NCBI GenBank assembly: GCA_037013495.1
Contig: CM072803.1
Location: 53,457,627 to 53,521,626, forward strand
DNA: 64,000 nt
Direction: 5' to 3'
Source: Hippophae tibetana
Lineage: Eukaryota; Streptophyta; Magnoliopsida; Rosales; Elaeagnaceae
This document shows positions 53,246-64,000 of this stretch, piece by piece (positions within the stretch are counted from its first letter, which is position 1; every line of letters begins with the position of its first letter). A model generated the notes under the pieces. The model saw only the letters and a list, made by a program, of their open reading frames with translations. It searched no databases and was not told the origin of the DNA. The position numbers and the translations under genes were made by a program.

Positions 53246-56200
53246 AAAGAGTTAAAAATGAGAAATATTGTTCTCTTATACGAAATAATGAACAAAATTT
53301 CAAACGTTTCATAGTTTTGAATTTCAAGTCATAATAAATTTCATTTAAATATATCATAATTATAATGATAAAACATTTGGAGTATTTATTCAGCAACAAA
53401 TTATTTGTAAAATAGAAATGAGAAAATGTTTAAGTTTTCTTTTCCACTTATTTCTTTTTCCCAATATTCTATCATTATTTTGTTTCCTTCTTAAGTCTTA
53501 ATTCCGACCAAAATGAAATTAATTCAAATATTTCTCCCTCTTCTCCCAAGATAAAAAGGTGATGGCTAGAGTTGGTTTTAGACATTATTTGGTAACTTCT
53601 TGGTATGTAGCATGAACCATATCCATAGGAGATAAGCATAATATTTCCAATCTTATTTATTTGCTTCTTACTCATAAAATGGGTTTTGTAAACTAGATTC
53701 TTAGGAGGAGAGAGATAACCAAATTTAATTTCAATACAGTGCATTCCAACACAACAAGAATAACTTATAATAAATTGAGAATATTGATGTCATGAAAGAG
53801 TTAAAAATGAGAAATATTGTTCTCTTATACGAAATAATGAACAAAATTTCAAACGTTTCATAGTTTTGAATTTCAAGTCGTAATAAATTCCATTTAAATA
53901 TATCATAATTATAATGATAAAACATTTGGAGTATTTAATCAGCAACAAATTATTTGTAAAATAGAAATGAGAAAATGTTTAAGTTTTCTTTTCCACTTAT
54001 TTCTTTTTCCCAATATTCTATCATTATGTTGTTTCATTCGTAAGTCTTAATTCCCACCAAAATCAAATTAATTCAAATATTTCTCCCTCTTTTCCCAATG
54101 GAAAAGGGCGATGGCTACAGGTGGTTTTAGACATTATTTGGTAACTTCTTGGTACGTAGCATGAACCATATCCATAGGAGATAAGCATAATATTTCCAAT
54201 CTTATTTATTTGCTTCTTACTCATAAAATGGGTTTTGTAAACTAGATTCTTAGGAGGAGAGAGATAACCAAATTTAATTTCAATACAGTGCATTCCAACA
54301 CAACAAGAATAACTTATAATAAATTGAGAATATTGATGTCATGAAAGAGTTAAAAATGAGAAATATTGTTCTCTTATACGAAATAATGAACAAAATTTCA
54401 AACGTTTCATAGTTTTGAATTTCAAGTCGTAATAAATTCCATTTAAATATATCATAATTATAATGATAAAACATTTGGAGTATTTATTCAGCAACAAATT
54501 ATTTGTAAAATAGAAATGAGAAAATGTTTAAGTTTTCTTTTCCACTTATTTCTTTTTCCCAATATTCTATCATTATGTTGTTTCATTCGTAAGTCTTAAT
54601 TCAGACTAAAATCAAATTAATTCAAATATTTCTCCCTCTTTTCCCAATGGAAAAGGGCGATGGCTAGAGGTGGTTTTAGACATTATTTGGTAACTTCTTG
54701 GTACGTAGCATGAACCATATCCATAGGAGATAAGCATAATATTTCCAATCTTATTTATTTGCTTCTTACTCATAAAATGTGTTTTGTAAACTAGATTCTT
54801 AGGAGGAGAGAGATAACCAAATTTAATTTCAATACAGTGCATTCCAACACAACAAGAATAACTTATAATAAATTGAGAATATTGATGTCATGAAAGAGTT
54901 AAAAATGAGAAATATTGTTCTCTTATACGAAATAATGAACAAAATTTCAAACATCTCATAGTTTTGAATTTCAAGTCGTAATAAATTCCATTTAAATATG
55001 TCATAATTATAATGATAAAACATTTGGAGTATTTATTCAGCAACAAATTATTTGTAAAATAGAAATGAGAAAATGTTTAAGTTTTCTTTTCCACTTATTT
55101 CTTTTTCCCAATATTCTATCATTATTTTGTTTCCTTCTTAAGTCTTAATTCCCACCAAAATGAAATTAATTCAAATATTTCTCCCTCTTCTCCCAAGATA
55201 AAAAGGTGATGGCTAGAGGTGGTTTTAGACATTATTTGGTAACTTCTTGGTATGTAGCATGAACCATATCCATAGGAGCTAAGCATAATATTTCCAATCT
55301 TATTTATTTGCTTCTTACTCATAAAATGGGTTTTGTAAACTAGATTCTTAGGAGGAGAGAGATAACCAAATTTAATTTCAATACAGTGCATTCCAACACA
55401 ACAAGAATAACTTATAATAAATTGAGAATATTGATGTCATGAAAGAGTTAAAAATGAGAAATATTGTTCTCTTATACGAAATAATGAACAAAATTTCAAA
55501 CGTTTCATAGTTTTGAATTTCAAGTCGTAATAAATTCTATTTAAATATATCATAATTATAATGATAAAACATTTGGAGTATTTATTCAGCAACAAATTAT
55601 TTGTAAAATAGAAATGAGAAAATGTTTAAGTTTTCTTTTCCACTTATTTCTTTTTCCCAATATTCTATCATTATTTTGTTTCCTTCTTAAGTCTTAATTC
55701 CCACCAAAATGAAATTAATTCAAATATTTCTCCCTCTTCTCCCAAGATAAAAAGGTGATGGCTAGAGGTGGTTTTAGACATTATTTGGTAACTTCTTGGT
55801 ATGTAGCATGAACCATATCCATAGGAGATAAGCATAATATTTCCAATCTTATTTATTTGCTTCTTACTCATAAAATGGGTTTTGTAAACTAGATTCTTAG
55901 GAGGAGAGAGATAACCAAATTTAATTTCAATACAGTGCATTCCAACACAACAAGAATAACTTATAATAAATTGAGAATATTGATGTCATGAAAGAGTTAA
56001 AAATGAGAAATATTGTTCTCTTATACGAAATAATGAACAAAATTTCAAACGTTTCATAGTTTTGAATTTCAAGTCGTAATAAATTCCATTTAAATATATC
56101 ATAATTATAATGATAAAACATTTGGAGTATTTATTCAGCAACAAATTATTTGTAAAATAGAAATGAGAAAATGTTTAAGTTTTCTTTTCCACTTATTTCT

Positions 56201-57637
56201 TTTTCCCAATATTCTATCATTATTTTGTTTCCTTCTTAAGTCTTAATTCCGACCAAAATGAAATTAATTCAAATATTTCTCCCTCTTCTCCCAAGATAAA
56301 AAGGTGATGGCTAGAGTTGGTTTTAGACATTATTTGGTAACTTCTTGGTATGTAGCATGAACCATATCCATAGGAGATAAGCATAATATTTCCAATCTTA
56401 TTTATTTGCTTCTTACTCATAAAATGGGTTTTGTAAACTAGATTCTTAGGAGGAGAGAGATAACCAAATTTAATTTCAATACAGTGCATTCCAACACAAC
56501 AAGAATAACTTATAATAAATTGAGAATATTGATGTCATGAAAGAGTTAAAAATGAGAAATATTGTTCTCTTATACGAAATAATGAACAAAATTTCAAACG
56601 TTTCATAGTTTTGAATTTCAAGTCGTAATAAATTCCATTTAAATATATCATAATTATAATGATAAAACATTTGGAGTATTTATTCAGCAACAAATTATTT
56701 GTAAAATAGAAATGAGAAAATGTTTAAGTTTTCTTTTCCACTTATTTCTTTTTCCCAATATTCTATCATTATTTTGTTTCCTTCTTAAGTCTTAATTCCC
56801 ACCAAAATGAAATTAATTCAAATATTTCTCCCTCTTCTCCCAAGATAAAAAGGTGATGGCTAGAGGTGGTTTTAGACATTATTTGGTAACTTCTTGGTAT
56901 GTAGCATGAACCATATCCATAGGAGATAAGCATAATATTTCCAATCTTATTTATTTGCTTCTTACTCATAAAATGGGTTTTGTAAACTAGATTCTTAGGA
57001 GGAGAGAGATAACCAAATTTAATTTCAATACAGTGCATTCCAACACAACAAGAATAACTTATAATAAATTGAGAATATTGATGTCATGAAAGAGTTAAAA
57101 ATGAGAAATATTGTTCTCTTATACGAAATAATGAACAAAATTTCAAACGTTTCATAGTTTTGAATTTCAAGTCGTAATAAATTCCATTTAAATATGTCAT
57201 AATTATAATGATAAAACAATTGGAGTATTTATTCAGCAACAAATTATTTGTAAAATAGAAATGAGAAAATGTTTAAGTTTTCTTTTCCACTTATTTCTTT
57301 TTCCCAATATTCTATCATTATTTTGTTTCCTTCTTAAGTCTTAATTCCCAACAAAATGAAATTAATTCAAATATTTCTCCCTCTTCTCCCAAGATAAAAA
57401 GGTGATGGCTAGAGGTGGTTTTAGACATTATTTGGTAACTTCTTGGTACGTAGTATGAACCATATCCATAGGAGATAAGCATAATATTTATAATCTTATT
57501 TATTTGCTTCTTACTCATAAAATGGGTTTTGTAAACTAGATTCTTAGGAGGAGAGAGATAACCAAATTTAATTTCAATACAGTGCATTCCAACACAACAA
57601 GAATAACTTATAATAAATTGAGAATATTGATGTCATG
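53246..57637. repeat. Higher-order repeat copy M98-M105 (N A A E B N B F)
   Basis: M98 opens with AAGTCATAATAAATTTC, as after other C units. M99 and M100 repeat the A pair of M89-M90, ten units or 5,490 bp away. They share GGCTACAGG and TTCAGAC, with an added TTCAGACTAAAATC in M100. M101 is a full E unit. M105 is the last F unit in the window. Confidence 0.75.
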
Positions 57638-60600
57638 AAAGAGTTAAAAATGAGAAATATTGTTCTCTTATACGAAATAATGAACAAAATTTCAAACGTT
57701 TCATAGTTTTTAATTTCAAGTCGTAATAAATTGCATTTAAATATGTCATAATTATAATGATAAAACATTTGGAGTATTTATTCAGCAACAAATTATTTGT
57801 AAAATAGAAATGAGAAAATGTTTAAGTTTTCTTTTCCACTTATTTCTTTTTCCCAATATTCTATCATTATTTTGTTTCCCTCTTAAGTCTTAATTCCCAA
57901 CAAAATGAAATTAATTCAAATATTTCTCCCTCTTCTCCCAAGATAAAAAGGTGATGGCTAGAGGTGGTTTTAGACATTATTTGGTAACTTCTTGGTATGT
58001 AGCATGAACCATATCCATAGAGATAAGCTTAATATTTCCAATCTTATTTATTTGCTTCTTACTCATAAAATTGGTTTTGTAAACTAGATTCTTAGGAGGA
58101 GAGAGATAACCAAATTTAATTTCAATACAGTGCATTCCAACACAACCAGAATAACTTATAATAAATTGAGAATATTGATGTCATGAAAGAGTTAAAAATG
58201 AGAAATATTGTTCTCTTATACGAAATAATGAACAAAATTTCAAACGTTTCATAGTTTTGAATTTCAAGTCGTAATAAATTCCATTTAAATAAATCATAAT
58301 TATAATGATAAAACATTTGGAGTATTTATTCAGCAACAAATTAATTGTAAAATAGAAATGAGAAAATGTTTAAGTTTTCTTTTCCACTTATTTCTTTTTC
58401 CCAATATTCTATCATTATTTTGTTTCCTTCTTAAGTCTTAATTCCCACCAAAATGAAATTAATTCAAATATTTCTCCCTCTTCTCCCAAGATAAAAAGGT
58501 GATGGCTAGAGGTGGTTTTAGACATTATTTGGTAACTTCTTGGTATGTAGCATGAACCATATCCATAGGAGATAAGCATAATATTTCCAATCTTATTTAT
58601 TTGCTTCTTACTCATAAAATGGGTTTTGTAAACTAGATTCTTAGGAGGAGAGAGATAACCAAATTTAATTTCAATACAGTGCATTCCAACACAACAAGAA
58701 TAACTTATAATAAATTGAGAATATTGATGTCATGAAAGAGTTAAAAATGAGAAATATTGTTCTCTTATACGAAATAATGAACAAAATTTCAAACGTTTCA
58801 TAGTTTTGAATTTCAAGTCGTAATAAATTCCATTTAAATATATCATAATTATAATGATAAAACATTTGTAGTATTTATTCAGCAACAAATTATTTGTAAA
58901 ATAGAAATGAGAAAATGTTTAAGTTTTCTTTTCCACTTATTTCTTTTTCCCAATATTCTATCATTATGTTGTTTCCTTCTTAAGTCTTAATTCCCACCAA
59001 AATGAAATTAATTCAAATATTTCTCCCTCTTCTCCCAAGATAAAAAGGTGATGGCTAGAGGTGGTTTTAGACATTATTTGGTAACTTCTTGGTATGTAGC
59101 ATGAACCATATCCATAGGAGATAAGCATAATATTTCCAATCTTATTTATTTGCTTCTTACTCATAAAATGGGTTTTGTAAACTAGATTCTTAGGAGGAGA
59201 GAGATAACCAAATTTAATTTCAATACAGTGCATTCCAACACAACAAGAATAACTTATAATAAATTGAGAATATTGATGTAATGAAAGAGTTAAAAATGAG
59301 AAATATTGTTCTCTTATACGAAATAATGAACAAAATTTCAAACGTTTCATAGTTTTGAATTTCAAGTCGTAATAAATTCCATTTAAATATATCATAATTA
59401 TAATGATAAAACATTTGGAGTATTTATTCAGCAACAAATTATTTGTAAAATAGAAATGAGAAAATGTTTAAGTTTTCTTTTCCACTTATTTCTTTTTCCC
59501 AATATTCTATCATTATTTTGTTTCCTTCTTAAGTCTTAATTCCGACCAAAATGAAATTAATTCAAATATTTCTCCCTCTTCTCCCAAGATAAAAAGGTGA
59601 TGGCTAGAGTTGGTTTTAGACATTATTTGGTAACTTCTTGGTATGTAGCATGAACCATATCCATAGGAGATAAGCATAATATTTCCAATCTTATTTATTT
59701 GCTTCTTACTCATAAAATGGGTTTTGTAAACTACATTCTTAGGAGGAGAGAGATAACCAAATTTAATTTCAATACAGTGCATTCCAACACAACAAGAATA
59801 ACTTATAATAAATTGAGAATATTGATGTCATGAAAGAGTTAAAAATGAGAAATATTGTTCTCTTATACGAAATAATGAACAAAATTTCAAACGTTTCATA
59901 GTTTTGAATTTCAAGTCGTAATAAATTGCATTTAAATATATCATAATTATAATGATAAAACATTTGGAGTATTTATTCAGTAACAAATTATTTGTAAAAT
60001 AGAAATGAGAAAATGTTTAAGTTTTCTTTTCCACTTATTTCTTTTTCCCAATATTCTATCATTATTTTGTTTCCCTCTTAAGTCTTAATTCCCACCAAAA
60101 TGAAATTAATTCAAATATTTCTCCCTCTTCTCCCAAGATAAAAAGGTGATGGCTAGAGGTGGTTTTAGACATTATTTGGTAACTTCTTGGTATGTAGCAT
60201 GAACCATATCCATAGAGATAAGCTTAATATTTCCAATCTTATTTATTTGCTTCTTACTCATAAAATTGGTTTTGTAAACTAGATTCTTAGGAGGAGAGAG
60301 ATAACCAAATTTAATTTCAATACAGTGCATTCCAACACAACCAGAATAACTTATAATAAATTGAGAATATTGATGTCATGAAAGAGTTAAAAATGAGAAA
60401 TATTGTTCTCTTATACGAAATAATGAACAAAATTTCAAACGTTTCATAGTTTTGAATTTCAAGTCGTAATAAATTCCATTTAAATAAATCATAATTATAA
60501 TGATAAAACATTTGGAGTATTTATTCAGCAACAAATTAATTGTAAAATAGAAATGAGAAAATGTTTAAGTTTTCTTTTCCACTTATTTCTTTTTCCCAAT

Positions 60601-63600
60601 ATTCTATCATTATTTTGTTTCCTTCTTAAGTCTTAATTCCCACCAAAATGAAATTAATTCAAATATTTCTCCCTCTTCTCCCAAGATAAAAAGGTGATGG
60701 CTAGAGGTGGTTTTAGACATTATTTGGTAACTTCTTGGTATGTAGCATGAACCATATCCATAGGAGATAAGCATAATATTTCCAATCTTATTTATTTGCT
60801 TCTTACTCATAAAATGGGTTTTGTAAACTAGATTCTTAGGAGGAGAGAGATAACCAAATTTAATTTCAATACAGTGCATTCCAACACAACAAGAATAACT
60901 TATAATAAATTGAGAATATTGATGTCATGAAAGAGTTAAAAATGAGAAATATTGTTCTCTTATACGAAATAATGAACAAAATTTCAAACGTTTCATAGTT
61001 TTGAATTTCAAGTCGTAATAAATTCCATTTAAATATATCATAATTATAATGATAAAACATTTGTAGTATTTATTCAGCAACAAATTATTTGTAAAATAGA
61101 AATGAGAAAATGTTTAAGTTTTCTTTTCCACTTATTTCTTTTTCCCAATATTCTATCATTATGTTGTTTCCTTCTTAAGTCTTAATTCCCACCAAAATGA
61201 AATTAATTCAAATATTTCTCCCTCTTCTCCCAAGATAAAAAGGTGATGGCTAGAGGTGGTTTTAGACATTATTTGGTAACTTCTTGGTATGTAGCATGAA
61301 CCATATCCATAGGAGATAAGCATAATATTTCCAATCTTATTTATTTGCTTCTTACTCATAAAATGGGTTTTGTAAACTAGATTCTTAGGAGGAGAGAGAT
61401 AACCAAATTTAATTTCAATACAGTGCATTCCAACACAACAAGAATAACTTATAATAAATTGAGAATATTGATGTCATGAAAGAGTTAAAAATGAGAAATA
61501 TTGTTCTCTTATACGAAATAATGAACAAAATTTCAAACGTTTCATAGTTTTGAATTTCAAGTCGTAATAAATTGCATTTAAATATATCATAATTATAATG
61601 ATAAAACATTTGGAGTATTTATTCAGCAACAAATTATTTGTAAAATAGAAATGAGAAAATGTTTAAGTTTTCTTTTCCACTTATTTCTTTTTCCCAATAT
61701 TCTATCATTATTTTGTTTCCTTCTTAAGTCTTAATTCCCACCAAAATGAAATTAATTCAAATATTTCTCCCTCTTCTCCCAAGATAAAAAGGTGATGGCT
61801 AGAGGTGGTTTTAGACATTATTTGGTAACTTCTTGGTATGTAGCATGAACCATATCCATAGGAGATAAGCATAATATTTCCAATCTTATTTATTTGCTTC
61901 TTACTCATAAAATGGGTTTTGTAAACTAGATTCTTAGGAGGAGAGAGATAACCAAATTTAATTTCAATACAGTGCATTCCAACACAACAAGAATAACTTA
62001 TAATAAATTGAGAATATTGATGTCATGAAAGAGTTAAAAATGAGAAATATTGTTCTCTTATACGAAATAATGAACAAAATTTCAAACGTTTCATAGTTTT
62101 GAATTTCAAGTCGTAATAAATTCCATTTAAATATATCATAATTATAATGATAAAACATTTGGAGTATTTATTCAGCAACAAATTATTTGTAAAATAGAAA
62201 TGAGAAAATTTTTAAGTTTTCTTTTCCACTTATTTCTTTTTCCCAATATTCTATCATTATTTTGTTTCCTTCTTAAGTCTTAATTCCGACCAAAATGAAA
62301 TTAATTCAAATATTTCTCCCTCTTCTCCCAAGATAAAAAGGTGATGGCTAGAGTTGGTTTTAGACATTATTTGGTAACTTCTTGGTATGTAGCATGAACC
62401 ATATCCATAGGAGATAAGCATAATATTTCCAATCTTATTTATTTGCTTCTTACTCATAAAATGGGTTTTGTAAACTAGATTCTTAGGAGGAGAGAGATAA
62501 CCAAATTTAATTTCAATACAGTGCATTCCAACACAACAAGAATAACTTATAATAAATTGAGAATATTGATGTCATGAAAGAGTTAAAAATGAGAAATATT
62601 GTTCTCTTATACGAAATAATGAACAAAATTTCAAACGTTTCATAGTTTTGAATTTCAAGTCGTAATAAATTGCATTTAAATATATCATAATTATAATGAT
62701 AAAACATTTGGAGTATTTATTCAGCAACAAATTATTTGTAAATTAGAAATGAGAAAATGTTTAAGTTTTCTTTTCCACTTATTTCTTTTTCCCAATATTC
62801 TATCATTATTTTGTTTCCTTCTTAAGTCTTAATTCCCACCAAAATGAAATTAATTCAAATATTTCTCCCTCTTCTCCCAAGATAAAAAGGTGATGGCTAG
62901 AGGTGGTTTTAGACATTATTTGGTAACTTCTTGGTATGTAGCATGAACCATATCCATAGGAGATAAGCATAATATTTCCAATCTTATTTATTTGCTTCTT
63001 ACTCATAAAATGGGTTTTGTAAACTAGATTCTTAGGAGGAGAGAGATAACCAAATTTAATTTCAATACAGTGCATTCCAACACAACCAGAATAACTTATA
63101 ATAAATTGAGAATATTGATGTCATGAAAGAGTTAAAAATGAGAAATATTGTTCTCTTATACGAAATAATGAACAAAATTTCAAACGTTTCATAGTTTTGA
63201 ATTTCAAGTCGTAATAAATTCCATTTAAATAAATCATAATTATAATGATAAAACATTTGGAGTATTTATTCAGCAACAAATTATTTGTAAAATAGAAATG
63301 AGAAAATTTTTAAGTTTTCTTTTCCACTTATTTCTTTTTCCCAATATTCTATCATTATTTTGTTTCCTTCTTAAGTCTTAATTCCCACCAAAATGAAATT
63401 AATTCAAATATTTCTCCCTCTTCTCCCAAGATAAAAAGGTGATGGCTAGAGGTGGTTTTAGACATTATTTGGTAACTTCTTGGTATGTAGCATGAACCAT
63501 ATCCATAGGAGATAAGCATAATATTTCCAATCTTATTTATTTGCTTCTTACTCATAAAATGGGTTTTGTAAACTAGATTCTTAGGAGGAGAGAGATAACC

Positions 63601-64000
63601 AAATTTAATTTCAATACAGTGCATTCCAACACAACAAGAATAACTTATAATAAATTGAGAATATTGATGTCATGAAAGAGTTAAAAATGAGAAATATTGT
63701 TCTCTTATACGAAATAATGAACAAAATTTCAAACGTTTCATAGTTTTGAATTTCAAGTCGTAATAAATTCCATTTAAATATATCATAATTATAATGATAA
63801 AACATTTGTAGTATTTATTCAGCAACAAATTATTTGTAAAATAGAAATGAGAAAATGTTTAAGTTTTCTTTTCCACTTATTTCTTTTTCCCAATATTCTA
63901 TCATTATGTTGTTTCCCTCTTAAGTCTTAATTCCCACCAAAATGAAATTAATTCAAATATTTCTCCCTCTTCTCCCAAGATAAAAAGGTGATGGCTAGAG
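57638..64000. repeat. Right domain M106-M117 with a local four-unit pattern
   Basis: Units here follow a new order: one starting with AAATTGCATTT, one with AAATAAATC, one with TTTGTAGTATTT plus TTATGTTGTTTCC, and one N. M106-M109 and M110-M113 repeat it at about 2,195 bp, and M115-M117 begin it again. M106 and M110 share a 1-bp deletion, CCATAGAGATAAGCTT, together with AAAATTGGTTTTG. No A units occur. The final unit is cut by the window edge at its base 326. Confidence 0.7.
63675..64000. repeat. Partial last unit M117, truncated by the window edge
   Basis: This is the first 326 bases of a unit carrying TTTGTAGTATTT and TTATGTTGTTTCCCTCTT. It matches M108 and M112 in the right-domain pattern. 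The array continues beyond the window. Confidence 0.85.

Larger units (their letters stand above)
1..64000. repeat. Satellite DNA array, 549-bp tandem unit, about 116.6 copies
   Basis: The same roughly 549-bp sequence recurs head to tail without a break across the whole window. Unit starts, taken at the AAAGAGTTAA motif that follows GATGTCATG, fall at 1, 550, 1099, 1647, 2196 and onward to 63,675. In total, 116 complete units carry only 10 missing bases relative to a strict 549-bp period, and no unit is longer than 549 bp. All units share one orientation. Differences are mostly single-base substitutions, many of them shared by sets of units. Hand count of one unit gives about 26% G+C. No unique DNA, mobile element or known gene interrupts the array, and both window edges lie inside it. 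The family is not one I recognise. Large homogenised arrays like this are typical of eukaryotic heterochromatin such as centromeres, but location and function are inference. Confidence 0.98.

Noticed and set aside
1..64000. CRISPR array
   Set aside because: The repeat is 549 bp, there are no unique spacers between short repeats and no cas-like genes.
1..64000. Tandem transposon, LTR or Helitron-derived repeat
   Set aside because: I found no terminal inverted repeats, primer-binding site, polypurine tract next to an LTR end, target-site duplications or transposase or reverse transcriptase motifs. A distant origin from a mobile element cannot be excluded by eye.
1..64000. rRNA, tRNA or 5S gene array
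   Set aside because: The unit has no tRNA box A or B pair with a cloverleaf, no recognisable rRNA sequence, and a G+C content near 26%, far below that of rRNA genes.

Overview
The window is one uninterrupted tandem-repeat (satellite DNA) array. A unit of about 549 bp is repeated head to tail from base 1 to base 64,000. Counting from the AAAGAGTTAA motif at base 1, there are 116 complete units (M1 to M116) and the first 326 bp of a 117th. I traced every unit start by eye. Of the 116 complete units, 107 are exactly 549 bp, eight are 548 bp (M3, M6, M14, M20, M31, M33, M106, M110) and one is 547 bp (M13). I see no unique sequence, recognisable gene, RNA gene, transposon, microsatellite or telomere-like run anywhere in the array. 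One unit counted by hand (55,921-56,469) is about 26% G+C.

Organism: a homogenised array of this size, with long units and multimeric higher-order structure, is typical of eukaryotic centromeric, pericentromeric or subtelomeric heterochromatin. Several differences between unit types look like CpG to TpG/CpA decay. That fits a genome with CG methylation, such as a plant, but does not prove it. I do not recognise the satellite family and cannot name the species.

Unit types are told apart by diagnostic bases. A has GTTGTTTCATTCG, GGCGATGG and GGTACGTAG. B has TTTGTTTCCTTCTTAAG, GGTGATGG and GGTATGTAG. The B subtypes are: N (TTCCGACC, AGAGTTGG); E (AAACATCTC near unit position 58, GGAGCTAAGC near 386); I (CTTCAGTC, AAGCTTAAT, AAACAAGATT); K (GAAATTCAAG and AAATAAATC in its first quarter, usually GGGATTTG later); F (AACAATTGG, CCCAACAAAATG, GTAGTATG, TTTATAATC); C (CCCAACAAAATG, otherwise B).

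Layout: M1-M16 (1-8,779) is an A-rich left domain with its own order. From M17 to about M105 (8,780-57,637) the order is built from a higher-order repeat approximating N-A-A-E-B-N-I-K-F-C, ten units or about 5.49 kb. It is repeated with losses, insertions and hybrid units that mark unequal crossovers. M106-M117 (57,638-64,000) is a third domain with no A units and a local four-unit pattern.

The many short minus-strand open frames (64, 76 and 89 codons) are a property of the repeated sequence. I do not call them as genes. No gene system can be described here. What is worth studying is the structure and evolution of the satellite.
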